NCBI GenBank assembly: GCA_964057225.1
Contig: OZ059899.1
Coordinates: forward strand, 6,076,001 to 6,140,000
Direction: 5' to 3'
Length of the DNA stretch: 64,000 bases
From: Auanema rhodensis
Lineage: Eukaryota > Nematoda > Chromadorea > Rhabditida > Rhabditidae
Shown here: piece by piece, positions 40,898 through 53,418 of the stretch
Layout: every line of letters starts with the position of its first letter
Position numbering within the stretch: the stretch's first letter is position 1
The notes under the pieces: generated by a model
Databases searched by the model: none
What the model saw: only the letters and a program-made list of their open reading frames with translations
Told to the model about the DNA's origin: nothing
Program-made: the position numbers and the translations under genes

Positions 40898-43800
40898 ATG
40901 ACTGAAATTATTACTGATGGAGAAGGGCTACGCCACAGGAGCGATAGCATGAAAGCTCTCTCAGTGAATTCAGGTAATTTTTTTAAACATTTCTTTTTTT
41001 TTATTCGCTCCGTATCAACATTGTTCGAGAGTTAAGTAGGGATTACACTCAGGTTCACGGTTAACTCCAACACTGAAATGGTCGTCAGCCTATCCCACAT
41101 TAACATTACTGAGCGATTAATATCTGTTTTCACTACGAATTAGCTATCAGTTTTGGCTGATTTAATTTCGTTTTTTCACTTTCGATTGATTTTGATTTAT
41201 GTTCAATTGATTGATTAAATCGATGGAATCATGTAAGATAAATTGGAGTGGGGGGATATAGAAAATATTTAGTTTTGTTATTAATCATTGGCAACACATT
41301 TTTTTCGGCTTGTGTTACAAAGATTGATTTAGAATTGAAGTTGTTTATTTTTCATTTTTTAATGCTTCGTTTTTCAGACTCATGTAATGATAGCTGTTTG
41401 GGATATTCGGAGGTAGAAGAAGATGAACCTCATTTAGATCAAAAACATCTGAATTTGGTTCATGAAGAATTAGAAAAACTGAATATTGCTACGGATGTGA
41501 TAAACAAACTAGAAGTTCAGTTAGATGGTGCTCGAGCTCTATTCCGGTAAGCTTCTTCTCTTCCGACTCATCTTGTACTAGTATTTTGTTCTTGTTTATA
41601 AAAAAAACCAGCTGAGTGCATTCGAAATTACATAGAAATCATACATGTGAAGTTAGTAAGCGTTAATGTTTGCTCGTAACAATGCTGGTCATCTTGTACC
41701 ATCGTTTTCCTATCTTAGGAACCTGTTTTGCTTTATTTAAACAAGGATCTGTTATAATATCATATGCATATTTCTACTGAATCGTTTTGTAGCATGTTTT
41801 CTCTGCAGTATTATTCAAATTTTTATTCGTTTTCTTTTTAGGGAGATTCAAGGAACGTGGGCAGAAAAGTTGAAAGATCTCTCAAAGAAGTATAGCTCAG
41901 CTATAGCCAAAGCTCGGCCTTATTACGAAGCTAAAATCCAGGTAATTTGACTTTTGAAACCTCAGTTTGTTGAACTTCAGGTTCAGAACTTGATATTTGA
42001 CTTTATTTGCCCGAGCTCAGGTTTTTCTAAATTCCCCGTGTGCTCCGTCAACAGATTGCGCTTGAAAAGCAAATGTCGTGGGGGGTCTTCTTGCGGTCGC
42101 GAGGCATGTGTTTGCTTCTACACCGACACGATCAGTACAGAAGTCTCGCGATTCTCAGCGTTAGCGCGTCATTTCCCTAACGTATAGTTCCTTCCGTCTC
42201 TTGCAAAGCATTTTCTCTCATATTCATGTACAGTGAAGCTTCTTTTCTTTGCAAATTCTTTGCATCTCTTGTGTGCCACTCCCTTATGATGAGCTGCTGG
42301 GGTCTCTGACGCTTAAGCCACTAGATCAAATGAATGAATAAGTCGTTGCAAATCCAAATCACGTTCTGTTTGATGAGTATTTCCTGCAAACTTGGTGTTC
42401 TTATCGAAATTCTATTTTTGAACCCTCGGGGCGAATTGCAATACAATATTTGCTCTAGTTTTGAATGGTTTAGTACCCGTAATAGCAACTGTTTGCACTT
42501 CCTATTTCGGTCCAAAAGCTTCACCTACTATAGGCGGTTGGGGCAAATTAAATATATGGGGTGATAAACGATTCTTCGTATATTTATCTTTTTTTTAATA
42601 AATCTTTTTTCAGGAGCGAAAAGTACGAGAAGATTCTCAACGTTCAGCAATTCGTTTCGAGAGGGCAACATCTTTGCTAGGTGTGGCTAAACAACAAGTC
42701 AGCTTAACTCAAGAAAGTTTAAATAGACAGAAAATAATACAGCCAGAATGTCTTGAGGTTTGTTCATTTTTTTCTCATTTTATATACTATTTTTATTAGT
42801 TTTAAGTCCTTGTGTACATTCAGTCATTATATTTATAGTTCATAGTGCTATGTTTTTTTTAGAATTGAAAATTTGTTTTTTTTTTCATTGTTAAAACCGT
42901 TCCCAGCAAAACATTTTGAGTTCTTTCGAAATACATGGGTTTTTTAGCTCAGCTGTATATATTTTCACAAAAATCTGTAATTGTTAGTTGACTAACAAAA
43001 CCCATGTTGACATATTTTGTTATAGTTACGAATCCATTTCGCCCACTCATAAGTATGACATCATTCTTCTGTATCGACATTCCTTCGTTATCATTCATTT
43101 TCGTTCAAGTTAATTATTTAGTTTTTAGGTTCTCAATCATCATATTCAACGAGTGAGTGAGGCTGAGAATGAACGCATTGCTGCTGAAGAAGAGCACAAA
43201 AATAACTCAGCAAGAATGCTTGAAATGGCGGAACAGATTAGAAAAATGGAAAAGGAACATCGGTAAGAATATTTGATTTTTTACCATTTTGTAAATTATA
43301 TTTTGCAGTTCTTCTATAAAGAAATCAAGAACATACTTCGATCAAAGGCTTGAATTTACTAGAGTATTAGAACGTCAAAAAGAGCTTATTCTGCGATTAG
43401 AAGCTGAGGTTTGTTCTACTTTTTTCCAAATTTTTATAAATAAGCCAAAGTTACATGTGTGTATCTTGATCACTGTATTTGGGCTTATAATACCAGCAGG
43501 TGTCCAAACAAAATGCCAAACGAAATTCAAAATGTCGTGGAGGTTTGCGTGACCTGATCATTTTGAGTGGGCAGATTTTTTATATGAGCCACGAATTTAA
43601 TGGACTTTATTGGGGAAAATTTTCGAAAACTATACAGTTAATATTTTGTTATGATGAATATTTGAAGGTCCGACAAAAAAAGTGCGACTACACTACATCT
43701 TTACGTAATTTGGAAAGGATATCAGACTCAATTCATGAACAACGAAGTATAGGTGGAGGATCTAATATAATCAAGTATGTTGTTTTTCTTATTTTCGTTT

Positions 43801-44464
43801 ATAACTTTTCTTCTTATAGAGCTGAGCTCCCTGCCAATCCTCCTCCTTATTTACCTACCGCTCCTCCTCCTTATGAAGATGATGGGCGGTATAACATCGA
43901 ACAAGAAAAGGTAATTTGGTTGTAGTGTGAAAATAATAAATATTTTTATTCCAGGATGATATGATTGATCCTGTATTATGCCTCATGAGTGAGGATCAAT
44001 GTGGAGAATGGACTACCGCACGCCCACGTAGCTTGGGATCCGGTGTAATTCTACTAGCCCAACAGTTAATGGGAGGTGGAGACAAAGTAGAACAGCCTTT
44101 AGTGTAAGTTTAATATAATCTAGTTTTGTTTACTATTACTTTTTATCTTTTTCAGTCTTGTTTCATCTCAAGCTGATGTGAGTTATCGAACTAGGCCGGA
44201 AGGCATTGGCTCATCACCCGACTCTTCTGATGTTTCATCGTTAGCTAGCTTACGAACATCTGAACCTGACGATGAAATGCTAAGTGGGATGATACGTAGT
44301 CATTCTACCCTTATTCAGGTTCGATCATTTTATTTATATTCCTAGTTTATAGTTTTTGTTTGCAGGAAATAGAATCATCCGTAGATAGATTAGGCCATAT
44401 GTTACGTCGAAGTGTCAGTGATGTTGATCAGGAGAGTGGAGTTGAAAGCTCTTCTGGTCTCTAA
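40898..44464 (+). CDS. SH3BP5: SH3BP5-family protein (Rab11 guanine-nucleotide exchange factor), 443 aa
   Basis: Exons: 40898-40973, 41378-41546, 41842-41941, 42614-42757, 43129-43262, 43309-43408, 43668-43774, 43820-43910, 43955-44103, 44156-44318, 44366-44464. After a short N-terminus the protein is one long coiled coil (about residues 45-275): DGARALFREI, KARPYYEAK, FERATSLLGVAK, NHHIQRVSEAE and LRNLERISDSIHEQR all align with vertebrate SH3BP5. The family forms a V-shaped helical hairpin that activates Rab11; Caenorhabditis REI proteins are the nematode members. The tail is disordered: a proline stretch (PANPPPYLPTAPPPY), then Ser/Asp-rich sequence. Intron 6 (43409-43667) could instead end at a CAGCAG acceptor at 43499, which adds 56 in-frame codons; the coiled-coil spacing argues for the shorter form. 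Confidence 0.9.
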
Positions 44465-45471
44465 TTTGGTATATATATATATATATGGTGCTATCACCTG
44501 AATCACAGATGTTGTTAATTAACCAAGTTCTTCTCTGAGTTATAATGACCTAAGTAGTTTTGGTGATTCTGAATCTCCTCTTCGTTGTATATATATATAT
44601 GTTTGATTATTGTTGTTTTGATTATATTTTGTAGGCTGTTTGGTCCCTGCGGGTCATTTACGATTATATAGTCGTTATTTAATTTCTATTCATCGACGTA
44701 TTCTTTTCAATTTGACAAAATTGACATCAATTTTCTTGCCGTTAAAATTATTCTAACAGCCGAGATTCTCTAACTCCTAGGTTGCTCATCCAATCTTGCT
44801 CTGTTCGTTTTTCAACGACTTTATTTAGTCCTATACAACATCGCCAATGTTGCCTCATATTATAGTTCTATTACTTTGAATATAAAATTTCTCAAATTAT
44901 CTAAGTTTTTTTTTATGAAAATAGTTTTATACACTTATATACTCAATCAATATAATTACAAACACAATACAAGAATGGCAAAACAGATTTCAGATATGTG
45001 TTTTCACATTTATAGACTATTCAACAGTTTTAAACCGATGAACGATGAATATTTTTTAAGATATACAAATGTTTCAAAATATTAGTACAAATGCCATAAG
45101 TTTCATATAAGAACAATCATATTATTTACATGTTAGCAACGATAGTTATTATAATTAACGTCAATGAAAACTGCAGCATCGTTGCTTAGGTTGCAAATCA
45201 GACTCTTACTTTACATTCCAACAAGAAGCTTCTTCACAATTTTTCAGAAAAGTTTGTTAATTCATGAGAATCTTTTGACAGACACTAGACATGCGCTAGC
45301 ACCGCGCTAACGCAAGCAATTTCATAGCTAATATATGCTCTTCTTGTAATGTTAACTTTATTATATTATTTTTTTATATTTAACTTTAAAATATTAATTA
45401 TATAACGTATACGGGATATATACATTTTCTCTTACTATTACTCAAGCTGTTATTGATGTTGTTTTTTGCAG
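44465..45471. other. 3' UTR of the SH3BP5 gene and spacer
   Basis: Contains two ATATATATAT stretches near 44470-44485 and 44590-44600 and AT-rich DNA. No exon was recognised. TTTTTTGCAG ends at 45471, directly before the start of the next gene. Confidence 0.5.
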
Positions 45472-46154
45472 ATGCTGAATACTGCCTTTAAGCAGGGGTT
45501 ATCAACTTTTCGGCCAACAGCATTAAATGTTTCTGTTCGTGGAATAGCTAATATTCCTCACTATGAACGACACATTAGGTTTGATCCGAAAGAAGGACGA
45601 AAACGTCCAGCTCAAGATGTTTTGGATAGGTGGGATAACTCTGTAAATTCATAAATATTAGTGTATATAGATTCAAGCGCTTGAACAACGGTATGTGGAT
45701 TCGTTCTCATCCTGGAAAGAATAAATTACGTTACATGAAAGATGAAACTTGGCAAACTACTAGTTTGTATACTGAAACATGCACTAAAGTCAGTTTTTTT
45801 AAATGTTTGATTAACTCTAATCTTCTTCGTACAAGTAAAATCCTAATTATTTATGTATTCTTTTAAAGGAACAATGCGAAATGTTGGATAAGATGATGAC
45901 TCCCTTCTGGCTAAGACCTAAACATTATGCTAATGATCCATATAAGGTGAATTCAGAAATAATATCACTCTTCTAAAACTATTTTACAGGCATACCACGT
46001 TCGTCATGGAATCAGTTCTCCTCGCGTAGATGATAAAGGAAATTTAGTTAGAGAAAGGAAGAAGGTTGGCTATACTAGAATAGAAGTTTTAATTTTTTTT
46101 TTATAGATTTTATTAGATGATACTACATCAGATAAGTATTTCCGTGACAGGTGA
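45472..46154 (+). CDS. MRPL35: Mitochondrial large-subunit ribosomal protein bL35m, 158 aa
   Basis: Exons: 45472-45629, 45671-45788, 45869-45946, 45990-46064, 46107-46154 (477 bases). The conserved core [20 protein letters not shown] followed by [21 protein letters not shown] aligns with vertebrate MRPL35 (compare LDKMTTSFW and YVDDPYQKYH). The first 30 residues are basic and polar with few acids, as in a mitochondrial targeting peptide. It would be a component of the mitoribosome 39S-type subunit. The ATG is preceded immediately by TTTTTTGCAG without a donor upstream, so trans-splicing is likely. It converges with the transporter gene; the stops are 103 bases apart. Confidence 0.9.
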
Positions 46155-46257
46155 TTCATTGTTTTCTTTGTTATTGTTTTTTGTTGTCTAGTTCATGTAG
46201 CAATAGTTTTATTTCAATTCTTATAATACATAAATACATTTGAAAAAGATCTGTGCT

Positions 46258-48905
46258 TCAGTTTTTTTCATTTCTTATAGCATATTGTGTTCGGTTAACC
46301 TTTTCTCTTTCTTTCTTAGTCATAAAAAGTTTTTCCACTTCATCAATAGAATATCCTTTAGTTTCAGGTAAAAAGAAAAACACAAATATTAGAGCTATCA
46401 ATGAAAAGCCTCCGTACAAGAAGAAAGTGCCTAAAATTGAATTTATGATAATTTTTATCTAGCTTAAGTCTAACCATATTTGGTAATTGATTTACTCAGA
46501 GTAAGGAATGTCAGTGAAACTATTAGATTGAATGTCCAATTGGATGCTGTAGAGATTGACACGCAAATACTGCGAGCCCACAATGGATAGAATTCAGCAT
46601 TTACAACCCAAGGGAGCGGTGCATATCCTGGTAAAATTCAATATTGAATATTGTGGGTTTAAAATCTTTAAAGAAACCTATTGCAAAAGATAGCAGATAA
46701 AGAACCATAATAACAATCGGTAGAGCTGTGTACTTTGTAGGACAAAAATTATCTTCCCATTCATATGTGCCTGGAATTCAACAGTTCAATCTATATCATC
46801 AAGCATTCTTACTAGAAAATGATTTTGGATCACTGCATTGGCCAGTTGCTGATTGAATATCTGTGTTATCTTTGCCAAATGGTAAGCAATATCCTATATA
46901 AAATATGAAATAAAGTTAAGTTTTCAAAGAATTTACCAATTTTTTGCCCTTTAACCTGACAGAATCCACAATTATCATTGGTGACGCACGAATCACAATT
47001 TCTATATATGAATATCTATTAAATTCAGAATATTTGTGTTCTTTACCCATAATTTCTACAAGCATCTGCATACGGTACATTTTCAACAGTATAATTTGAA
47101 GATGGGAATGCGACAGGAGAATCCTTAAATTAAAAGTTTTAATATTTTTCTTGGGGTAATTTGAATTCTACTTTACTGATCAGAAGGAAAGCTACTCCCA
47201 TAGCACAAACAGTGATAATTACACAAGTTATAGATACTAGGAAAAGTATTCTTCTACCAACTTTTTCAATAAAAGCCATTGGAATAAATGTTCCAATGAA
47301 ATTTACAGCTTAAAGTACTTCAAGTTATTGACGTGATTTTTAATTTCAGTACCAGATGTTCCTACCGATATCCAAATAGTTGTATGATTGTTCTTAACTC
47401 CTGCAGAACGAATTATATTTGCTGTATAATACCTATAAAATTGATTAAATGACAGCTTCTAAGTTTTCATTGACGTACATAACCGTATTGATACCACAAA
47501 GTTGTTGGAAAATTTGTATAACACTTCCAATTATCAATGCTTTGCGTACATGGGGTGTTTTTATAATTCTGAGAAGCACAGAACCACTTTCAGTACTCTC
47601 AGATTTTTGTTGTTGTTCATAACTTTCACGAATTTCAGCCATCTCATACTCAACCCATTCCTGATTTCCGCCATAAATTTTTTTCAGAGTCTGTAATGAG
47701 ATAATGGATCATGTTTGATTGATATCTTATCATTTGCTACGAACTTCAATAGTCATACACGTGCCATATACGCTTAACACGCTATACCCATAAGTTTCAA
47801 AATATCTTTTCTTAATTTTTAAAAAGCAAAAAATAAACCTCTTCAGCTTCATCTTGTCGGTTATGTTCAAACAGCCAACGTGGACTCTCCGGAAGGAACA
47901 TAAAGCAAACGAATTGAATTAATGCTGGTATGCCAGCAAAAGCAAACATAAGCCTAATATTATGTAAGAAATGTTTAACAATTTCATAAAATTTGGATAA
48001 TACCTCCAACCAATATTATCAACATAACTGAAAGCTGCACCAATAATATTAGAAACAACCAAGCCAATCGTCACCATCAATTGAAAACTTGTGACCAATC
48101 GACCTCGAATATTGGATGGAGATGCTTCACCAACATATACAGGTACAATCATTGAAGCAAATCCTTTGATAAAGCCATAACATTCAAACTATGTGTTGGT
48201 CATACCAAGAGCTATTCCAAGTAATATCCGCCCAATAAGCAAGACTACTTTAGTCCATGCAGCAGCACATACAATAGCTCCAGCAGTAAATATGATACTA
48301 GCTGCTATAATAATTTTCTTTCTACCAAAGTAATCTGAACTTATTCCACTAAGTAAAGATCCTATCACAGCAAAACCTGAAATATGATTTTATATTTATT
48401 ATCATTTAATATTAAAGATTTTAAAATGAATTGTTATCCAAGAATATTAGGGGGGCGGAGGATTTCTTTCAATTTAATCTCACATATAATAGCGGATATA
48501 TGATTTTATTTAGAATAATAAAAAAATAATGATAAATATAGTTTTATATACCTGGTGTTATACTAACTATTAGTTCTTGCCATTCAGAACTCATAGGTTT
48601 CATGCCTTTATCTTCTGGAACATATAACATAGCTGCAGATACAATACCAGTATCATATCCGAATAGAAATCCTCCTTAATATGTTTCAAGTTTTTCAACT
48701 AATGAAATTTAATTTTTGAACCTATAACTGCAGCAAATGATAATAAATAGACAAACCATCCGATAGATGGAGTACTAGTTGGTTTTTCAATACCACTAGA
48801 ACTAGCAGATACCTAGAGAAATAATTGTATAAATAAATAAACGTTAATTATTTGAAATATATAATTAGAATTTTAAGAAATACCTACAATATTAACTTGA
48901 ACCAT
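46258..48905 (-). CDS. SLC2A13: H+/myo-inositol cotransporter (HMIT, SLC2A13 type), 582 aa, 15 exons
   Basis: Exons: 48905-48888, 48812-48722, 48674-48552, 48376-48206, 48163-48004, 47953-47839, 47690-47479, 47432-47353, 47308-47172, 47123-47047, 47001-46937, 46893-46813, 46770-46678, 46627-46475, 46430-46258 (1749 bases). Sugar-porter signatures are all present: [10 protein letters not shown] in TM1, YFGRKK, a central [18 protein letters not shown] (residues 288-299) and PETKG near the end. The large cysteine-rich extracellular loop between TM9 and TM10 ([14 protein letters not shown] and later [21 protein letters not shown]) is the hallmark of HMIT rather than glucose transporters. [16 protein letters not shown] is also diagnostic. 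The protein would import inositol with protons at the plasma membrane. TTTTCAG 25 bases upstream of the ATG is a possible leader acceptor. Confidence 0.92.
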
Positions 48906-50103
48906 ATTTCATGTAGTAATAGGTTAACACTGAAAATACCAAAAATAAGTTTGAAAATATAAACTTTTTAAAAAAGATTAATGTGAAAACATCGTTCTTA
49001 TTATATTTATTTATAATATTTGAATGAGAATGTGGTATAAAATCGTCATGAGTCTACAAAAGTGCAACTAAGCAACTACTCACTGTACAAACCGTTCAAA
49101 CGAAATATTTGTAACAAAATATTTTAAGAATTTACAAGAGGGAAAAAATATTCATAATTAACGAAAAGAGCTAGAATATGTTTTCGAAAACTAAACATCA
49201 GATCAAATGTTGGGACATTTTGATTTTGAACCTGTACATATTGTCGCCACATTGCTTGGAAGATAAGGACAATGTTTCCGACTATATGGACTTGAAATTC
49301 AGCAATTTGAATAGATCACAAAGTAAATGAAAAATATAATAATTCGTACAGTTTGTAGAAGAAGTTCATTCTATTGAATTGGAAAACAATCTAAATTTTA
49401 GAAAACTAAATGTTATATCAAACAAACAAAACAATAAAATTTGAAAAAAAATGTTCAATCTGTTTGAAGTTGATTTGGGTCAGGTAGATTATATAAAACT
49501 ATATGAGGTACATAGGGATATTAACCACATATTTTCCAAATAACACCTCAATGATTTCACACAGTAGCTCTAGTTGATTAAGCTTATAATAATTGAACGA
49601 CCATAGTGATTCTTATTATCTTATCATTTATTTAGTATTAAATAGTTTGTTCTAATCTCACTTTACTATATATATAGTATATAGTATATAAATTAATATT
49701 ATATATATATAAACAAATAATATAATTATATATTTATAAAATATTAATATTAATTTATATTTTTATTCTTATATTTTTTAAATTTACAATCATTTTTTAA
49801 AGCATTAAATTTTAAAAAGAAATAATTCATTTTCCTTAAAAAATTTAACGAAGTAATAAAGAAAAAATTAAATTGCATAAAAAAGAATATAATTTGTTAT
49901 CTGGTGATATTAGCATTTCAAACTAGACAATATAATAAAAATATTATTATAATGATATTAAAGACTTATATCTTTTTCATGTTCAGAGATCAAATTCTTT
50001 TTTTTTCTGGCTTAAACTGAGTGGTTAGATAGCTTTGTAAGAATTATGAACCTAAAGAAATTGCCTGAGTGAGAGCCTGAAATGAATTTGATCACTTTCA
50101 GTT

Positions 50104-50160
<57 letters not shown>

Positions 50161-50594
50161 TTCTCTCCTTTTTTTCAGTTTCCCTGATGCTCGACAAGTA
50201 GATTCAAGTACAACTTAAGATCGACACATTACCCATCTTGAATATTTAATAAACTAGAAAGGATCGTATATATTTCTTCATATTTATAAATAAATTGTAA
50301 ATATATATTATTTATGTAAAATATATTTATAATTATATGTGTATATATTAAATAATATTATTAAAGTTTTTTATGTGAATTAACTAGATAAATAAAGTGA
50401 ATGATCTTTGTAGTATAAATGAAATCAATACAATCAATGTATACAAAAACACAAAAATATAATAGAAATATAAATTTCAAATGAAAATTATTCGTTTTTT
50501 TGACAACAAGTAACACTTTTTTTGGAGTTTCTTTCGTATAACAAGCTTCTGAATATGGAGAAATCAGGAGCAGATAAATTATCTCCAGCAGTTT
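48906..50594. other. Divergent intergenic region between HMIT and the PH-like gene
   Basis: AT-rich, no exon recognised. It separates two divergently transcribed genes and so should hold both promoters. It includes a (CT)n microsatellite at about 50107-50157. Confidence 0.5.
50107..50157. repeat. (CT)n microsatellite
   Basis: About 25 CT units on the + strand, roughly 440 bases upstream of the start codon of the PH-like gene. The strand is such that GA lies on the minus strand; such tracts are common in promoters, but a role here is unproven. Confidence 0.95.
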
Positions 50595-50881
50595 ATGGAA
50601 ACAGTAAGACATTCACCGATGTACTTTTTCAATCAAATATTTTTTTTGTAATTCAATGATTATTTAGAAAATTAAAATTCCTTTAAGATCGAATTTTTTT
50701 AACAAAGAAGGAACATTCTTATCCAATGATCTTGAGGTAAAACTTTTCTTAAATTTTGCATAATTTTTGACTCAAATTGATTGTTTCAGGTAAGCAGATT
50801 CAATGGAATATTTTGGAAAAAACCAACTACTCGCACTTGTGTACTATTAAGAAGTGGTAAATTTTATATATATAGGTTAGT

Positions 50882-50912
<31 letters not shown>

Positions 50913-52129
50913 TTATAATTAATAATAATCATAGTGATATTGACCGTGGCCTGTCTATTAACTTGGCGGAACTTCGTGAGGTCAGGCAACAATATTCAGA
51001 AAAAGAAACAAAAGAAGGAGCAGTAAGTTTTTTATAACTTTATTTATTAAATTAATAAAACAATATATATATAAGATTAAAGCATCGTGTGAATTTCTGC
51101 TATTAAAGAACAACAATCGTTTAAAAGTTTATGTAAAAGGTTAGTTGTGTCTGACTTTTTGAAAAAATTATTAATAATTGTCTAAGGTGACAAATCGTTC
51201 GTAACTTCTTGGCGGTGTGGTCTAGTTACAGCCCATAATGGTCTGGAGCTTCCATATGCGGAAGAGACAGACGAATTCACATGGTGTTCGTTTAGATTCC
51301 ATCCTTGATTTTCTTATAATTTTATTTTTTCATTTTCAAATTTAAATTATTATTTTCAGCTCAAAAAATTGTTGATCCTTTAACAACCTCATACGATACA
51401 TTTGTAAATTCAATGGCTGACAGAGCACTCAAGTCAAATACATCAATGCCTTCATTAGCTTTAGCATATCAAACTCTTCCTAATACGAAATACAGTGAAA
51501 TGTAAGTTACTTTATATTAATTTATTTTAATATTTAATTATTATTTAGAACAACATTAATGAGAAAAACAAATAGTTTATGCTTTGATCGTAGTGATAGA
51601 TCAGTTCCATCATTTTTAGTAAAAAATGAAACACCTAGGTATATCTTATTATATAATTATATTTTATATTTTATAAATTTTGTTTTAGTTCTTTTGAATC
51701 TGATGATGGTGGAGTAAGTATGGAAAGAGAACCTGTAGAACATCATGAATGGAAAAGCGTCATAGAAGAAAATGATTTAGATTCTGGAGTTGATTCACAT
51801 TATGGAAAGGTAAAATATAATTTATTATAAAAATTTTTATTTTTTTATAAACTTTCAACTTTCAACCTTTAATATTTTTTTTTCAGTTTAGTGACACATG
51901 TGATGAAACTAGCTCAGATTTTTCTGAAAGTATTTCTAGTGTATCTAGTGAGGTATGTTCATTTGATTTTTAATTTAATTTTTTAAACTTAAAGCTTTTT
52001 CAGAATTGGAAAGATCGTAGTCGATTTACCGGTTTACCCATGTTATGTGCTCATAAATTGAATATTGAAAGAGCCGTAAGGATACCAGAATATAAATATG
52101 AATATCAGTGCTTATTACATGACTTTTAA
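50595..52129 (+). CDS. PH-domain-like protein with acidic Ser-rich tail, 319 aa
   Basis: Exons: 50595-50603, 50668-50736, 50790-50875, 50935-51022, 51076-51139, 51187-51285, 51360-51501, 51549-51638, 51689-51809, 51887-51952, 52004-52129 (960 bases). The ATG at 50595 is chosen because only its frame passes the GTAAGA donor correctly (METKIKIPLRSNFF). Residues about 15-130 resemble a pleckstrin-homology fold: GIFWKKPTTRTCVLLRSGKF with YIYS as the first strands, LAELREVRQ, CEFLLLKNNNRLKVYVK, and a closing helix with the usual tryptophan (SFVTSWRCGLVTA). The rest is rich in Ser, Glu and Asp. It would be a membrane- or signalling-associated adaptor. No specific family recognised; the PH call is by pattern. 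Confidence 0.75.
50883..50910. repeat. (TAA)n microsatellite in an intron
   Basis: Eight or nine AAT/TAA units within intron 3 of the PH-like gene. Confidence 0.9.
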
Positions 52130-52573
52130 AATATTTTCATTAGCTTGTTAGTTTCAAAGAGAATTTTGTATTAAAATACTTTTTTATTATATATAATAAA
52201 GGTATAAGATACAATAAATGGTTTTAAGCACTATTTTTCATAAGATAATAACCTGTAATGTGTGACTTCAAGAATATCTGCTCTGGGTTGTTTTTAGATT
52301 TTATGAGCAGAAAAAAAAGAAAACAATAACTATACAATAAACATAAAAATCATATTTCTTTGAAAAAAAAATAGCAAAAACATTTCGAATAGGTTTAAAT
52401 GGTTTAAGTGTTTCTGTTTGGAGATTCTGATGTATTTTATTTAGGCAAATATACTATTATTATAGAGGGAGGAGGAGGAGAAGGAGGGGAGGTCTAGACT
52501 ATATATATATTACCCGAAGCACTGGAACAGGGTCTGATAAAACTCATTTTCTTCAAATTTGCAGCAGCAGACT
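52130..52573. other. 3' flanks of two convergent genes
   Basis: Untranslated DNA between the stop of the PH-like gene and the stop of the 209-residue gene. A purine stretch (GAGGAGGAGGAGAAGGAGG) lies at about 52466-52491. Several AATAAA signals on the + strand (for example near 52196 and 52210) suit the PH-like mRNA. Confidence 0.6.
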
Positions 52574-53418
52574 TTAGACATCTGCTCGGACACAAGATTT
52601 CATTTGCTTCTTTTTTGTTGTCGGACTCAACGAAACTATGGATGATGCTGATGAATTTCCTTTTCCAGAATCTCGGCAATCTTGGGACAAGTCTAATCCA
52701 GGTTCCGGGCTCTTAGTTCGTACTGATACTATACAGTCATCCAAATGTGATTGTAGTAGATCACATACTCGTAGCGAATCACACAACATGGAATCATAAA
52801 CCTTTAAAATAAATATTTTATATTTTAAATATAATATTAGTTTAAACCTCTTTTTCGAATAAACAATTATTCATACTTTTGTCTTCTTTTTTAAGAATTT
52901 TGGCATGTTTTGGAATACTTCTTAAAATTAGAAAAGATTAGTTAAGTCTTGAAAGTTAAGTCCTATACCGAGCAACCATTGGCTTATCAGCTGCGATTGT
53001 TTCTAATGCTTCAACTAACGCAGTAGGATCGCAAGATTCTAAGTCATCTAGTGATTGAGACTGAAAATGGAGTATTTATTTGATTTTAACAATCGAATTG
53101 CTCTTATATCAATCATACCTTAGTACCCCAGAATGACTTTTCTCTTCCTTTCTTCTTCCGATGAATATTAGCTGGTAATGTTTTGGAATCTGGTATCTTT
53201 TTCGGCTTCGATTTGATTGCAGTTGTTGGCTTCGTCTTCAAAAAAACTTTGATGAGTTGGAGTTGAAGATAATTTATGAGAAGATTAATCTAACGAACCT
53301 GTGCTGTTGATGGTTCTAGGAGAGATTTGATGTCATCAGATGTTTTTGTGCCATTTATTCGTTTTTTTCGATGAAAAAGAGAAAGAAATGGAGAGCTTTT
53401 GCCCTCAGTTGAAGTCAT
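52574..53418 (-). CDS. Unrecognised protein, 209 aa, 5 exons
   Basis: Exons: 53418-53299, 53235-53119, 53060-52969, 52920-52848, 52801-52574; all junctions are GT-AG and in phase, 630 bases in all. The N-terminus is very basic (LFHRKKRING, IKSKPKKIP, HRKKKGREKSFWG). A probable helical middle reads SQSLDDLESCDPTALVEALE, then TIAADKPMVARSIPKHAK. The tail continues with VYDSMLCDSLRVCDLLQSHL, which looks helical, then a Ser-rich end. No signal peptide or membrane segment. The basic clusters could be nuclear localisation signals. I do not recognise a family. GTTCAG lies just ahead of the start region, so a 5' UTR intron or trans-splice is likely; the 5' part may reach far upstream. Confidence 0.7.

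Noticed and set aside
43500-43667. Treating the 56-codon stretch as a constitutive part of the SH3BP5 protein
   Set aside because: The coiled-coil spacing matches the vertebrate family exactly only if it is intronic; kept only as an alternative splice finding.
47712-47790. Possible extra exon in the HMIT gene ([13 protein letters not shown])
   Set aside because: Ends in a stop, and the flanking exons join in phase to give the conserved [16 protein letters not shown] sequence without it.
50555-50603. Upstream ATG (MEKSGADKLSPAVYG) for the PH-like gene
   Set aside because: Splicing at the strong GTAAGA donor puts this frame into a stop in exon 2; the ATG at 50595 continues correctly.
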